Assembly (NCBI GenBank): GCA_009773555.1
Contig: WSXZ01000016.1
Span: 1-46,518 of the forward strand
DNA length: 46,518 nt
Direction: 5' to 3'
Source: Methylocystaceae bacterium
GTDB lineage: Bacteria > Pseudomonadota > Alphaproteobacteria > Rhizobiales > Beijerinckiaceae
Under the pieces are notes generated by a model. That model saw only the letters and a list, made by a program, of their open reading frames with translations, was not told the DNA's origin and ran no database searches. This document shows, piece after piece, positions 24,630 through 33,106 of the stretch (within the stretch, counting starts at the first letter, position 1; every line of letters starts with the position of its first letter). The position numbers and the translations under genes were made by a program.

Positions 24630-24965
24630 ATGCAGGACAAGTATCTCTATGCCGGGCTGATCCGGCTACACGTTCTTCACCATGCGGCAAAAGAGCCGAT
24701 CTACGGCCTTGCCATGATCAAAGAGCTGGAGCGGCATGGTTACAGAATCAGCCCCGGCACGCTTTACCCCATCCTGCATGGGCTGGAAGGCAAGGGTTAT
24801 CTGACCTCGACCGAAAAACGCAGCGGCAGCACGGCGCGCCGCTTTTATCGCGCGACGCCAGCGGGGCGTAGAGCCCTCGCTGAAGCGAAACAGAAGGTGC
24901 GGGAATTGTTCGGCGAGTTGTTCGAAGACGACGAGCCGCCGAATCATAGAAGGAGACGCCCATGA
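24630..24965 (+). CDS. PadR-family transcription regulator
   Basis: A 111-residue winged-helix repressor. Start ATG 24630 (MQDKYLYAGLIRLHVLHHAAKEPIYGLAMIKELERHGY); an upstream ATG-less extension to 24564 has no family match. The wing region is 'ISPGTLYPILHGLEGKGYLTSTEKRSGSTARRFYRATPAGRRAL', in outline, containing the PadR signature S-P-G-T-L-Y-P-x-L and Y-x-x-T-x-x-G. PadR proteins sense small toxic molecules such as phenolics. It is the first gene of a rightward operon with the hemerythrin-like gene (4-base overlap) and the broken chromate transporter, and is divergent from the MFS gene. Confidence 0.92.
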   Translation: MQDKYLYAGLIRLHVLHHAAKEPIYGLAMIKELERHGYRISPGTLYPILHGLEGKGYLTSTEKRSGSTARRFYRATPAGRRALAEAKQKVRELFGELFEDDEPPNHRRRRP

Positions 24966-25696
24966 TCGCCTTTCGCAGCACGCGCCGCCGTCTCCTCGCC
25001 GTGACCGGCGCAGGGCTGATGCTGTCCGGCGCCAACTCGAAGATTACTCCGGCGGCGGCGAAGCGCGATAAACGGAGCGAAGAAATGAATGAAAAAGAAG
25101 TTGGAGCGGTCGAGGACCTCATGCGCGAGCATGGCGTCATCCGCCGCGCAATTCTCGTCTACCGCAACATGGCCACGAAACTACGCGGCAATCCGGCAAG
25201 TCTTGATCCCGAGCTTCTCCGCCGAACCGCGACGATGTTTCGCGCCTTCGGCGAAGATTATCATGAGAGACAACTCGAAGAGGCCCACATTTTCCCATTG
25301 GTCAAGAAGACCCACGGCCAAGCGGCGACTTATGTCGATATCCTCGTCGCTCAGCATCAACGCGGTCGCGAAATCACCGATTACGTCCTCGTCTTGACCT
25401 CGAAAGGCGCGATAGGAACTGGTGACGTCGAGCGGCTGGCGCGCGCCCTGGATGGGGTTGAATTGATGTATGCGCATCACGCAGCGCGCGAGGACACTGT
25501 CGTTTTTCCAGCCTGGAAAGACGCCCTCTCGGCGCATCAACTCGACGAGATGGGCGAGCTCTTCGAGGAGATCGAGCACACGCAATTCGGCAAAGACGGC
25601 TTCGAGGATGCCGTCGCGCAGATCGCGCGCATCGAGGAAGCGCTCGGGATCGCCGATATTTCCCAGTTCACCCCTACTCCGCCGCCGAAGGGGTGA
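24962..25696 (+). CDS. hemerythrin-domain protein with Tat-like leader
   Basis: A 244-residue protein. The start overlaps the padR stop as ATGA. The N-terminus 'STRRRLLAVTGAGLMLSG' has a twin-arginine-like pattern with a hydrophobic stretch, so export is possible but not certain. The core is an all-helical HHE domain with the di-iron ligands in order: His about 57 in 'MREHGVIRR', His/Glu in 'DYHERQLEEAHIFPLV', His in 'VAQHQRGREI', and 'YAHHAAREDTVVFPAWKD'. Hemerythrins bind oxygen or nitric oxide or sense metal and redox stress. Its operon partners are a PadR regulator and a chromate-transporter pseudogene, suggesting a stress-response role. Confidence 0.9.
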   Translation: MIAFRSTRRRLLAVTGAGLMLSGANSKITPAAAKRDKRSEEMNEKEVGAVEDLMREHGVIRRAILVYRNMATKLRGNPASLDPELLRRTATMFRAFGEDYHERQLEEAHIFPLVKKTHGQAATYVDILVAQHQRGREITDYVLVLTSKGAIGTGDVERLARALDGVELMYAHHAAREDTVVFPAWKDALSAHQLDEMGELFEEIEHTQFGKDGFEDAVAQIARIEEALGIADISQFTPTPPPKG

Positions 25697-25702
25697 TACC
25701 TG

Positions 25703-26849
25703 ATGACCGCCGATATTGAGGCGACGCCCTACAAAGGGCGTCACGCTTTTCTGGAGGTGCTTTGGATATTTCTGCGGCTTGGCCTGACGACTTTCGGCGG
25801 GCCGATTGCGCATCTCGGATATTTCCGCTATGAATTCGTCGAACGCCGCAAGTGGCTCGATGAAGCGGCTTACAGCGACATCGTCGCGCTCTGCCAATTC
25901 CTGCCCGGCCCGGCGAGCAGTCAGGTCGGCATCATCATCGGCATGTCGCGCGCCGGCCTTGCCGGCGGATTGGCGGCATGGGTCGGGTTCACCCTGCCTT
26001 CAGCGCTTGCATTGATCGGCTTCGCCTAGTCGGGCGCCTCGGCGACCTATCGCATGTCGCTTGGCTGCACGGCCTCAAAATCGTCGCGGTCGCCGTCGTC
26101 GCGCAAGCGGTGTGGGGAATGGCGCGAAACCATTGTCCCCGATCGGGGCGATTGTGGCAGGCGGCGTGGTCGGCTGGCTCTTTCTCTCAGACGGAAACAA
26201 AGTTGCGACAACGCCGCTTGCGATTCCCATCAGTCGGGCAATGGCTATCACTTCACTTGCGCTATTCGCCGGCTTGCTTTTCGGGCTCCCCGTGCTTGCG
26301 AAGGCGACGGCCAATCATGCGGTCGATCTCATCAGTAGCTTTTATCGCTCCGGCTCACTCGTTTTCGGCGGCGGGCATGTCGTGCTGCCGCTGCTGCAGC
26401 AAGCAGTCGTGCCGCGTGGCTGGATCGATAATGACTCGTTTCTTGCCGGCTATGGCGTGGCGCAAGCCGTTCCCGGACCGTTGTTTACGTTTGCAGCCTA
26501 TCTCGGCGCCGCGATGAACGCTGAACCGAATGGCTGGACAGGCGGCCTCGTCTGCCTCGCTGCGATCTTTCTGCCGTCCTTTCTTCTCCTCATCGCCGCT
26601 CTGCCCTTTTGGGGCGCTTTACGTCATCGCTCGGGCGCACAGTCGGCGCTCAAGGGGATCAACGCGGCGGTGGTCGGAATTCTGCTTGGGGCGCTCTATA
26701 CCCCGGTTTGGACGAGTGCGATTTACACGCCGTCGGATTTCGGGCTAGGCGTTCTCGCTTTCCTTCTGCTCGTATTCTGGCGGACGCCGCCTTGGCTCGT
26801 GGTCGTCCTCGGCGCGGCGGGCGCTACGATAATCGCGGCAGTCGTGTAA
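25703..26849 (+). pseudogene. chrA: chromate transporter (ChrA/CHR family), two frameshifts
   Basis: CHR-family proteins export chromate. The N-terminal half reads from ATG 25703: 'LEVLWIFLRLGLTTFGGPIAHLGYF', 'FVERRKWLDEAAYSDIVALCQFLPGPASSQVG', to 'LPSALALIGFA' and a stop at 26027-26029. The reading continues in a second frame as 'LGDLSHVAWLHGLKIVAVAVVAQAVWGMARN' and then in a third frame from about 26130: 'SGSLVFGGGHVVLPLLQQAVV', 'GVAQAVPGPLFTFAAYLGA', to VAAVV near 26849. Two single-base-type indels restore a full-length transporter of about 380 residues, so it is either recently inactivated or affected by sequence errors. It follows the hemerythrin gene by 6 bases. Confidence 0.88.
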
Positions 26850-26919
26850 GGCGCGCGATGGAACCGGACGCGCCGCCGCCAGATCGTTTGCGATTGCGCC
26901 GTGAAGATCGCTCTTGGCG

Positions 26920-26947
26920 GATACCGTTGAAAAAGTCGCCGATTGAT
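26920..26947 (+). repeat. left terminal inverted repeat of the IS
   Basis: Begins GATACCGTTGAAAAAGTCG; pairs with 28475-28502. Preceded by target duplication GGCG. Confidence 0.9.
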
Positions 26948-27004
26948 TGATGGAGCGGCGCCGCCGTGATTCACTGCTGTTGGTGATTTGGCGGGGGTGC
27001 GGCG

Positions 27005-28393
27005 ATGATGGGCGTCCAAGTGACCTCGGCCCGGCTATTCTATGATTTCTGCCTCGACGACCATGTCCCTTCGGATCACATGCTGCGAAGCATCGACCGG
27101 CATCTCAATCTCGATGATGTCCGTCAGGCGCTGAAGCCGTTCTATAGCAGCACCGGCCGCCCATCGATTGATCCGGAGCTGATGATCCGCATGTTGATCG
27201 TCGGCTATTGCATGGGCATACGGTCGGAGCGCCGCCTGTGCGAGGAAGTTCATCTCAATCTCGCGTATCGTTGGTTTTGTCGGCTCGGTCTCGATGGCAA
27301 GATCCCTGACCATTCGACCTTTTCCAAGAATCGGCACGGGCGCTTTCGCGAGAGCAACGTCTTACGCCATCTGTTCGAAGCCGTCGTCGAGCGTTGCATG
27401 GCCGAAGGGCTGGTCGGAGCCGATGGGTTCGCCATCGACGCCAGCCTGATTGCCGCGGACGCCAATAAGCAGCGTTCGGTTCCAAGCGACGAATGGAAGC
27501 CGCAGGAGATCAAGGACAAGGCGTGCCGAGCGGCGCGCGAGTACCTTGCGACGCTGGACAATGCCGCCTTCGGCGCGGCGTCTGCTGTGATGCCGAAGTT
27601 CATTTCGCCGTCCGATCCGGCGGCGCAGTGGACGGGGGCGCACAAGGGCCATGCCTTCTTTGCCTACGCCACCAATTATCTGATCGACACCGACCACGGG
27701 GTGATTGTCGATGTTGAAGCCACGCGCGCAATTCGCCAAGCCGAGGTTGGCGCGGCTCGCACCATGCTCGAGAGAACGGAGGATCGCTTCGGCTTGAAGC
27801 CGGAGTATCTGACCGCCGACAGCGCCTGTGGTTCGGCCGAGAGCCTGGCGTGGCTCGTCAAACAAAAGAAGATTACGCCCCACATTCCGGTCTTCGACAA
27901 GTCTACCAGGACGGATGGAACGTTTTCGCGCGCCGACTTCTCATTCGATACGGAAAGGGACCGATATACGTGCCCGGCGGGCAAAGAGCTGGTCCAGTTC
28001 CGGCGCACTTACGCTACCCCACGGACCGGCGTCACCGCCGAAGGCACGCGCCTCTATCGCGCCAGCAAGAAGGACTGCGGCGTTTGTGAACTCAAGGCGC
28101 GTTGCTGCCCGAATGCGGTCGCCCGCAAGATTCCGCGTGATCTGCACGAAGACGCACGCGACGTCGCCCGGGCTCTCGCATCGACGCCAGAATACGCGAC
28201 GGCGTGTCGCCGCCGGAAGAAAGTCGAGATGCTGTTTGCTCATCTCAAACGCATCCTTCGGCTCGGGCGCTTGCGGCTGCGAGGGCCATCCGGGGCCAAA
28301 GACGAATTCCTCCTCGCGGCGACCGCGCAAAATTTGCGGCGGCTCGCGCGATTGAGACCAGCGAATGCGTCAACCGGGGCCATCGCGGCATAG
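27005..28393 (+). CDS. IS1182-family DDE transposase
   Basis: A 462-residue transposase, apparently intact. N-terminal DUF772-type region: 'SARLFYDFCLDDHVPSDHMLRSIDRHLNL', 'GRPSIDPELMIRMLIVGYCMGIRSERRLCEEVHLNLAYRWFCRLGLDGKIPDHSTFSKNR' in outline. Catalytic DDE residues are recognisable: first Asp in 'DGFAIDASLIAADANK', second Asp in 'YLTADSACGSAESL', and Glu in 'RRKKVEMLFAHLKRIL'. A Cys-rich segment 'CPAGKEL..CGVCELKARCCP' lies before the last motif, as in this family. It mobilises the surrounding element. Confidence 0.93.
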   Translation: MMGVQVTSARLFYDFCLDDHVPSDHMLRSIDRHLNLDDVRQALKPFYSSTGRPSIDPELMIRMLIVGYCMGIRSERRLCEEVHLNLAYRWFCRLGLDGKIPDHSTFSKNRHGRFRESNVLRHLFEAVVERCMAEGLVGADGFAIDASLIAADANKQRSVPSDEWKPQEIKDKACRAAREYLATLDNAAFGAASAVMPKFISPSDPAAQWTGAHKGHAFFAYATNYLIDTDHGVIVDVEATRAIRQAEVGAARTMLERTEDRFGLKPEYLTADSACGSAESLAWLVKQKKITPHIPVFDKSTRTDGTFSRADFSFDTERDRYTCPAGKELVQFRRTYATPRTGVTAEGTRLYRASKKDCGVCELKARCCPNAVARKIPRDLHEDARDVARALASTPEYATACRRRKKVEMLFAHLKRILRLGRLRLRGPSGAKDEFLLAATAQNLRRLARLRPANASTGAIAA

Positions 28394-28474
28394 CCCGGGC
28401 CAGCGAGGCGCACGCGCGGCATGATAGTCGCCCCGCTCAGTCCATCAAAAACGCGGCTCACGGCATCGGCCCCG

Positions 28475-28502
28475 ATCAGCCGCCGACTTTTTCAACGGTA
28501 TC
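28475..28502 (-). repeat. right terminal inverted repeat of the IS
   Basis: Complement begins GATACCGTTGAAAAAGTCG; pairs with 26920-26947. Followed by target duplication GGCG at 28503-28506. Confidence 0.9.
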
Positions 28503-28506
28503 GGCG

Positions 28507-29092
28507 CTAAGCGGTCTCCGATGCGCCCAGGCGTTGAGGCTCGATCATCGGGTCGGTATCGCCGACTCCGGATTTGTTGATGCGAGGCCAGACGATCTAC
28601 TCTTGCAACGCATCATCGGCCGGCGGATGCAACAGCGCGCCAGGGTCGTCTCCGCCCATCCATGCGCCGATATCGCGCCAATCAAGAATTACTGGCATAC
28701 GATCATGGAAGCGGCTCATCCATTCGTTCGCGGGCCCGACGAATGATCGTCTCAGAATCCATCCTCTCCTTGGTGTCGGGATCGATCGTGCTCTCCCACA
28801 GCCCTGCAAAGGCGAGTGGGCGGCTGTCGAGCGCCGAGAAGTAGTGGGGCGTCTTTAGCCTTTTGCGCCGGTCCATTCGCAAAAGCCTGATGCCGGGATG
28901 ACGCAGCGACGCGCAGCCGAACTGCGCTCCTATGCGCAACGAGGAGGGACCCTTGCTTGGCCGAAAGTCCTGAGCCCAAGCGCGAGGGCGATGCGTTCGC
29001 GCCAAACGCTGGCGAGAAAGTGCTGACCATGAAGTTGCGCGCATTCGTCGCTCTCCTTGCGCATCGCGACGCGTTTTGAGGCGGTCGCACAT
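28507..29092 (-). pseudogene. second SRAP (YedK)-like gene, frameshifted and with in-frame stop
   Basis: A decayed SRAP abasic-site peptidase gene. It probably begins at ATG 29092 with Met-Cys (MCDRLKTRRDAQGERR; GGGGTGAG upstream), which would place the catalytic Cys at residue 2. The readable middle is 'TPHYFSALDSRPLAFAGLWES', a shift near 28745 leads to 'ANEWMSRFHDRMPVILDWRDIGAWM' with the active-site His, then a TAG stop near 28598 after 'DDALQE', with the tail 'RINKSGVGDTDPMIEPQRLGA' still legible in frame. The N-terminal third is poorly conserved. It is not a copy of the SRAP gene at 10332; it belongs to a different subgroup. The IS inserted just beyond its stop. Confidence 0.75.
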
Positions 29093-29171
29093 TTTCTCAC
29101 CCCGATGGTTGCAGACCGCGAACAGGGAGGCTCGGGGGATAGTGCCGACCGGCCCCCATAGAACTTCGGCT

Positions 29172-30137
29172 TTAGCGAAGCAGTCCCACGGCCCCACCGT
29201 CGGCGTTCGCATTGTTGTCGCTGTCGCGGCGGCAGATTGTAAGCAGGCGCTCTCGCAGCCACATATGGGCGCGATCCTTCTCGTGGCGCGGATGCCAGAG
29301 CATCCTCAACTCGTAGCGAGGCAGGTCGATCGGGATCGGCAGGATTTTGAGCGGAGCGAGCTCTACGAACTTATCGGCCATCCTCTGAGGAAGACAGAGC
29401 AGCAAGTCCGTCTTCTCGAGAATCCAAGGCGTCGTCAAGAAATTTGGTAGGATGAAAGATATGTTTCGACGTAGTCCCAGCTTCGCGAGACAGTCGTCGA
29501 TGAGGCCCGTCCCCGCTTCCCGCCACGTTATCAGAATATGATTGCATTCCAGAAATTGCGCCAGGGTGATTTCATCGCCCGGAACCGCGGCGTTGCACTG
29601 CCTTGTGAGGCATACAATGCTCTCGGCCATCAACGTATCCGAGCAGATATGCGGCGTGCTGCCGAAGATTGCGTCGAAGCCGATCGCCACATCGATATTG
29701 TCCTCCTCAAGTACGACGTGGGGCGGCCCGGTAATTGGCTGCCGAATATGCACCTCGATATGTGGGGCGATGCGGATGATCGACTCGGCAAGCGTCGGCA
29801 ACAGGGCGAACACGACGTAGTCGCTTGTGGAGATCACGAAGCGCCGGCGGCTGGTCGCGGGATCAAATTCTGGCGGGGGTTGGACAATCCTTTCGATCTC
29901 CCGAAGCACGGCGGCCGTTGGCTCCAGCAGCGCAAGCGCGCGCTCCGTAGGGACCATGCCCGATGCGGACTTCACCAGTATCGGATCGTCGAGCTGGTCG
30001 CGCAGCCTGCGCAGAATATGGCTCATGGCGGGCTGGCTCAGGCATAACTTTTCTGCGGCGCGCGACACGTTCTTCTCTTCGAGAAGCGCCTTCAGCGCCA
30101 GCAGCAGATTGAGGTCGAAAGACTTGAGGTTGACCAT
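29172..30137 (-). CDS. LysR-family transcription regulator
   Basis: A 321-residue LysR-type regulator from ATG 30137 (MVNLKSFDLNLLLALKALLEEKNVSRAAEKLCLSQPAMSHILRRLRDQLDDPILVK in outline): a winged HTH over residues about 5-65, then the periplasmic-binding-like co-inducer domain (about 90-300) with 'VDVAIGFDAIFGSTPHI'-type segments. The N-terminal motif 'DLNLLLALKALLEEKNVSRAAE' is of the NodD/NahR-like subgroup. It is divergent from a DUF938 methyltransferase gene 249 bases away. A longer reading to 30800 overlaps the methyltransferase and has no family support. Effector unknown. Confidence 0.92.
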   Translation of the reverse strand: MVNLKSFDLNLLLALKALLEEKNVSRAAEKLCLSQPAMSHILRRLRDQLDDPILVKSASGMVPTERALALLEPTAAVLREIERIVQPPPEFDPATSRRRFVISTSDYVVFALLPTLAESIIRIAPHIEVHIRQPITGPPHVVLEEDNIDVAIGFDAIFGSTPHICSDTLMAESIVCLTRQCNAAVPGDEITLAQFLECNHILITWREAGTGLIDDCLAKLGLRRNISFILPNFLTTPWILEKTDLLLCLPQRMADKFVELAPLKILPIPIDLPRYELRMLWHPRHEKDRAHMWLRERLLTICRRDSDNNANADGGAVGLLR

Positions 30138-30386
30138 CCTGTCGCTACCTCTTGCGAATTGAGTCTGCTGTTCCGAACTCGTCGACGGCAGCTCGTCTAG
30201 GGGTTTAGTTCCCCGAATGAGTTCATAAGATTTTCGAATTTTACCGCGTCGGCGACAATCGATAAAGCTTTCGACTGCTTGGCCTGGAACAACATCCAAA
30301 AATGAAAGGCCGCGAAGCGTTCGAGCCACGCTTTTGCGCCGCCGGGCGAGCGGCGCAAGCGTCGAGAAAAGCCGAGGAGGACCACC

Positions 30387-30926
30387 ATGTTCACCAATGT
30401 GCCTGCAGACCGTCCGCCGATCGATCCGCATCCGCTCAGCCCCTATGTCGCGTGGGCGGGGGATCGAAACCGCGAACCGATCCTGAGCATGTTCAAAGAG
30501 ATTTTTCCGAACAGCGGCAATGTGCTGGAACTTGCGAGCGGCGCCGGCAACCACATCAGCTATTTCGCGCCGCATTTCCCGAATCTGTCGTTTCAGCCTT
30601 CTGACTATGACGTCGAAGTGTTCGATTCGATCAAGAAGAAGCGCGACGAAGTAGGCGGCAAGAATATCTTCGATCCCATCAAAATCGATCTGACTGAGCC
30701 CCAGACCTGGCCCAGCGCCAGCGATCGGCTCTACGACGCCATTTTCGTCGTGAACCTCTTCCAGGTCGCGCCGGTCTCGATCTGCGACGGCATCGCTCAA
30801 GTCGCCGAGCGCGTATTGACCAAGGATGGCTTTGTCGCGATCTACGGGCCCTTCAAGGTTGACGGCAGTTATACGACCGAATCAAACGCCGCTTTCGATC
30901 AGGAGATCCTCGCGGGACGCGCATGA
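30387..30926 (+). CDS. DUF938 SAM-dependent methyltransferase, C-terminally short
   Basis: A 179-residue class I methyltransferase-like protein of the DUF938 family: 'YVAWAGDRNREPILSMFKEIF', AdoMet motif 'VLELASGAGNHISYFAPHFPNLSFQPSDYD', 'YDAIFVVNLFQVAPVSICDGI' and 'DGFVAIYGPFKVDGSYTTESNAAFDQEI'. Family members usually continue about 25-30 residues (W-G-I-R-D-x-E...MPANN), so this one is truncated after FDQEILAGRA, probably by a frameshift or deletion near 30910. Substrate unknown. It is followed by an SDR gene after 31 bases. Confidence 0.85.
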   Translation: MFTNVPADRPPIDPHPLSPYVAWAGDRNREPILSMFKEIFPNSGNVLELASGAGNHISYFAPHFPNLSFQPSDYDVEVFDSIKKKRDEVGGKNIFDPIKIDLTEPQTWPSASDRLYDAIFVVNLFQVAPVSICDGIAQVAERVLTKDGFVAIYGPFKVDGSYTTESNAAFDQEILAGRA

Positions 30927-30957
30927 CGCGGGCGCGGCCCAAGAGAGATGATGCGCC

Positions 30958-31704
30958 ATGACAGAACGAGCGATGGCGAATAGGGGCGTCGCGCTCGTGA
31001 TTGGCGTTGGCGCCGAGTCGGGCCTCGGCGCCGCGCTGGCGCGGCGTTTCGCGCGCGAAGGGCTCCGCGTCATGGTCGCGGGCCGCACGCCGGAGCGACT
31101 GCGAATCGTCGCCGAGCAGATTGCCGCCACGGGCGGCGCGGTCGCGATCAAAGTCGCAGACGCCACCAGCGAAGCCGATGTCGCCGCCCTCTTCGACGAA
31201 GCAGACCGCGACGGCGACCTCGCGCTGGTCGCCTATAATGTCGGAAACAATATCGCGGCTTCTGCGCAGGACACGACGCCCGAACTCTTCGAGCGCCTTT
31301 GGCGCCAAAACGCCCTCGGCGGCTTCGTCGTCGGGCGGGAGGCGGCCCGGCGCTTCTCCCAGCGCGGGCAAGGCACGATCCTTTTCACCGGCGCAACGGC
31401 GTCCTTGCGGGCGCGTCCGCCCTTTCTTGCCTTCGCCGCCGCCAAAGCCGCCTTGCGCGCCGTCGCCCAAGGCCTCGCCCGCGAGTTCGGCGCCAAGGGC
31501 GTTCATGTCGCCCATATCGTCGTCGACGGCGTGATCGCGGGCGAATATGCGGCGACCAATTTCGCCGACTACGCGCGCTCGAAAGGCGCGGACGGCGTCC
31601 TTGCCGTCGACGACATCGCCGACGCCTATTGGGCGCTGCACTGCCAAAAGCGCAGCGCCTGGACTCACGAAATGGACCTTCGGCCCTTCAAGGAGCCATT
31701 CTAG
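30958..31704 (+). CDS. short-chain dehydrogenase/reductase-like protein, atypical active site
   Basis: A 248-residue SDR. The N-terminal nucleotide-binding motif is 'VIGVGAESGLGAALARRFAREG' (a variant of TGxxxGxG), with 'VAGRTPERLR', 'VADATSEADV' and 'YNVGNN' (NNAG position). The catalytic Ser region is 'GTILFTGATASLRARPPF', and the usual Tyr-x-x-x-Lys is 'FAAAK', with Phe in place of Tyr (AFAAAKAALRAVAQGLAREF). Without the Tyr hydroxyl, typical carbonyl reduction is doubtful; some SDR subgroups have this change and bind rather than reduce. The end 'AWTHEMDLRPFKEPF' is typical of the glucose/ribitol dehydrogenase-like group. Confidence 0.88.
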   Translation: MTERAMANRGVALVIGVGAESGLGAALARRFAREGLRVMVAGRTPERLRIVAEQIAATGGAVAIKVADATSEADVAALFDEADRDGDLALVAYNVGNNIAASAQDTTPELFERLWRQNALGGFVVGREAARRFSQRGQGTILFTGATASLRARPPFLAFAAAKAALRAVAQGLAREFGAKGVHVAHIVVDGVIAGEYAATNFADYARSKGADGVLAVDDIADAYWALHCQKRSAWTHEMDLRPFKEPF

Positions 31705-31735
31705 GTCCGCACATTCACGGCCGCGGAGAAAGCAG

Positions 31736-32177
31736 AAAATGGCTGGCGCTTGCGGCGCATGCGCCGGGACCGATGGCGGAGGGCGACTGGACGCTCGCCG
31801 TCTATCTCGACGCGCGCGCGACCGACGAACAGACTGCCGCTCTGGGCGCAATCTTCGGCGGCGAGGAAGGCGGACCGATGGCGGCCTTCGCGCCTTTGGT
31901 CGGAACGCATCTCGGCGTCAAGAAGACCTCGATTCATTATACGATCGAGGGCAAATCACGCTTCGTCGAAATTCCGGGCGTTCTTGCCGTCGCCGTCGAT
32001 CCGCTGGCGAGCATGCATCCGAGCGGCGAAATCTGGGGCATGACCGGGCATCCGCTCGCGCCGGAGAAAATCGCTTTCGGCGTCGGCCGCGCGGGCAATC
32101 ATTTCAGCGACCACGGCATGGACTGGAATAATTCGGGCCGGAACGGCCATTACGCGCCGATCGAATGGTCGAATTGA
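31736..32177 (+). pseudogene. DUF1326 protein remnant, N-terminus missing
   Basis: The frame shows the C-terminal two thirds of a DUF1326 protein: 'LALAAHAPGPMAEGDWTLAVYLDARATDEQTAAL', 'IFGGEEGGPMAAFAPLVGTHLGVKKTSIHYTIEGKSRFVE' and the end 'SDHGMDWNNSGRNGHYAPIEWSN'. The first about 60-90 residues with the family's Cys cluster (CNCD...CPC) are missing; the sequence upstream is the end of the SDR gene. A start at ATG 31773 would give only 134 residues. DUF1326 genes are commonly paired with DUF2182 genes, and a DUF2182 remnant overlaps its end, so this was a two-gene module. Confidence 0.8.
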
Positions 32178-32845
32178 CGGATGGCGCCGCCGGCATGGAA
32201 CCGATGCGCGTGGACCTGATCGCGCTTCAGCGTAACGCGATCCTGGCCTTGCTCATCGCATTGTCGGTCGCGGCGTGGGCGCTTCTGATCTGGCAAGGCG
32301 CAGGTCATGACGCCCATAGCAGCATGGCCTCGCCGTCCATGGGACTCGGCGCGCCGCTGTTCATCGCCGTGTGGCTGGCGATGACGATTGCGATGATGTT
32401 TCCGACAGTGGCGCCGATGGCGCTCACCTTCCACAAGACGCAGGCCGCGCGCCGCAAACGGGGACAGGCCTTCGTCGGAACATGGGCCTTCCTCGCCGGC
32501 TATCTGCTACCAGCTCACGCCGTTGAAAGAACTCTGCCTGACCAAATGCCGCACGCCGATCAGCTTCATCATGACCTCCTGGCGCGAGGGGACGCTCGGC
32601 GCCTTGCAGATGGGCGCGCACCACGGCGCCTGGTGCCTTGGCTGCTGCTGGATGCTTTGCGCGATCATGTTTCCGCTCGGCATGATGAACGTCGCCGCCC
32701 TTGCGAGTCCAGCCTCAGGCGTTTCCGATCTTCCATGGATGACGGGGACTTCGCTGGCCCGCGCTCATATGGAACCTCGCGGGAAGGTCCAGAACTGGCG
32801 CGACGCGGCCATAGCGTTTTGGCCAGGCCGCGCCGCCTGTTGCCT
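32165..32845 (+). pseudogene. DUF2182 membrane protein remnant A (internal deletion, frameshift)
   Basis: DUF2182 proteins are integral-membrane, predicted metal-binding proteins. The first part reads 'LIALQRNAILALLIALSVAAWALLIW', 'FIAVWLAMTIAMMFPTVAPMALTFHKTQAARR', 'AFVGTWAFLAGYLL' to about 32507. The expected middle helices (about 60-80 residues) are gone. Reading resumes in another frame as 'YQLTPLKELCLTKCRTPISFIMTSW' and 'GALQMGAHHGAWCLGCCWMLCAIMFPLGMMNVAALA', the conserved Cys-rich block, before losing similarity near 32760 and meeting the integrase remnant. The first codons overlap the DUF1326 end. Non-functional as it stands. Confidence 0.82.
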
Positions 32846-33106
32846 TCATAGGTCTACTTGCTCTGAAATGCTAAGAGCATCGTCGACTTCGATTCCGAGG
32901 TAGCGCACCGTGCTCTCCAGCTTAGTATGACTTAACAGGAGTTGGACGGCACGCAAGTTTGCCGTCTTTTTGTAAATTTGGGCAGCCTTCGTCCTGCGCA
33001 TGGAGTGCGTTCCGAAGACGGAGCCATCGAGCCCGGCGCTCGCCACCCATCTCTTTACAATGCGAGCATATTGCCGGGTCGAGACATGAGGGTGTTTCGC
33101 AGTCCG
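32846..33106 (-). pseudogene. tyrosine recombinase/integrase C-terminal fragment
   Basis: The C-terminal about 87 residues of a phage-type integrase: 'PHVSTRQYARIVKRWVASAGL', 'FGTHSMRRTKAAQIYKKTANLRAVQLLLSHTKLESTVRYLGIEVDDAL' in outline, containing His-x-x-Arg (HSMR), His (LSHTK) and the nucleophile Tyr (VRYLG). The N-terminal half, including the first catalytic Arg, is missing. The preceding in-frame bases belong to a DUF2182 remnant, so it is a chimeric junction at about 33106. It lies between two convergent DUF2182 remnants. Confidence 0.85.

Larger units (their letters stand above)
26920..28502 (+). mobile_element. complete IS1182-like insertion sequence, 1583 bp
   Basis: The element is bounded by 28-bp terminal inverted repeats beginning GATACCGTTGAAAAAGTCG (26920 rightward and 28502 leftward; 25 of 28 match). 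It is flanked by a 4-bp direct repeat GGCG (26916-26919 and 28503-28506), the target duplication. It carries one transposase gene. The insertion falls between the chromate-transporter pseudogene and the stop codon of a leftward SRAP pseudogene. Both ends intact and the gene intact: a recent insertion. Confidence 0.9.

Noticed and set aside
26859-28510. Short open frame (22 codons, MEPDAPPPDRLRLRRED...) that would be restored by removing the IS
   Set aside because: Too short and without similarity to anything I recognise; probably chance.
29172-30800. Long N-terminal extension of the LysR gene to 30800
   Set aside because: The extension runs opposite the DUF938 gene and has no similarity; the LysR family start is at 30137.
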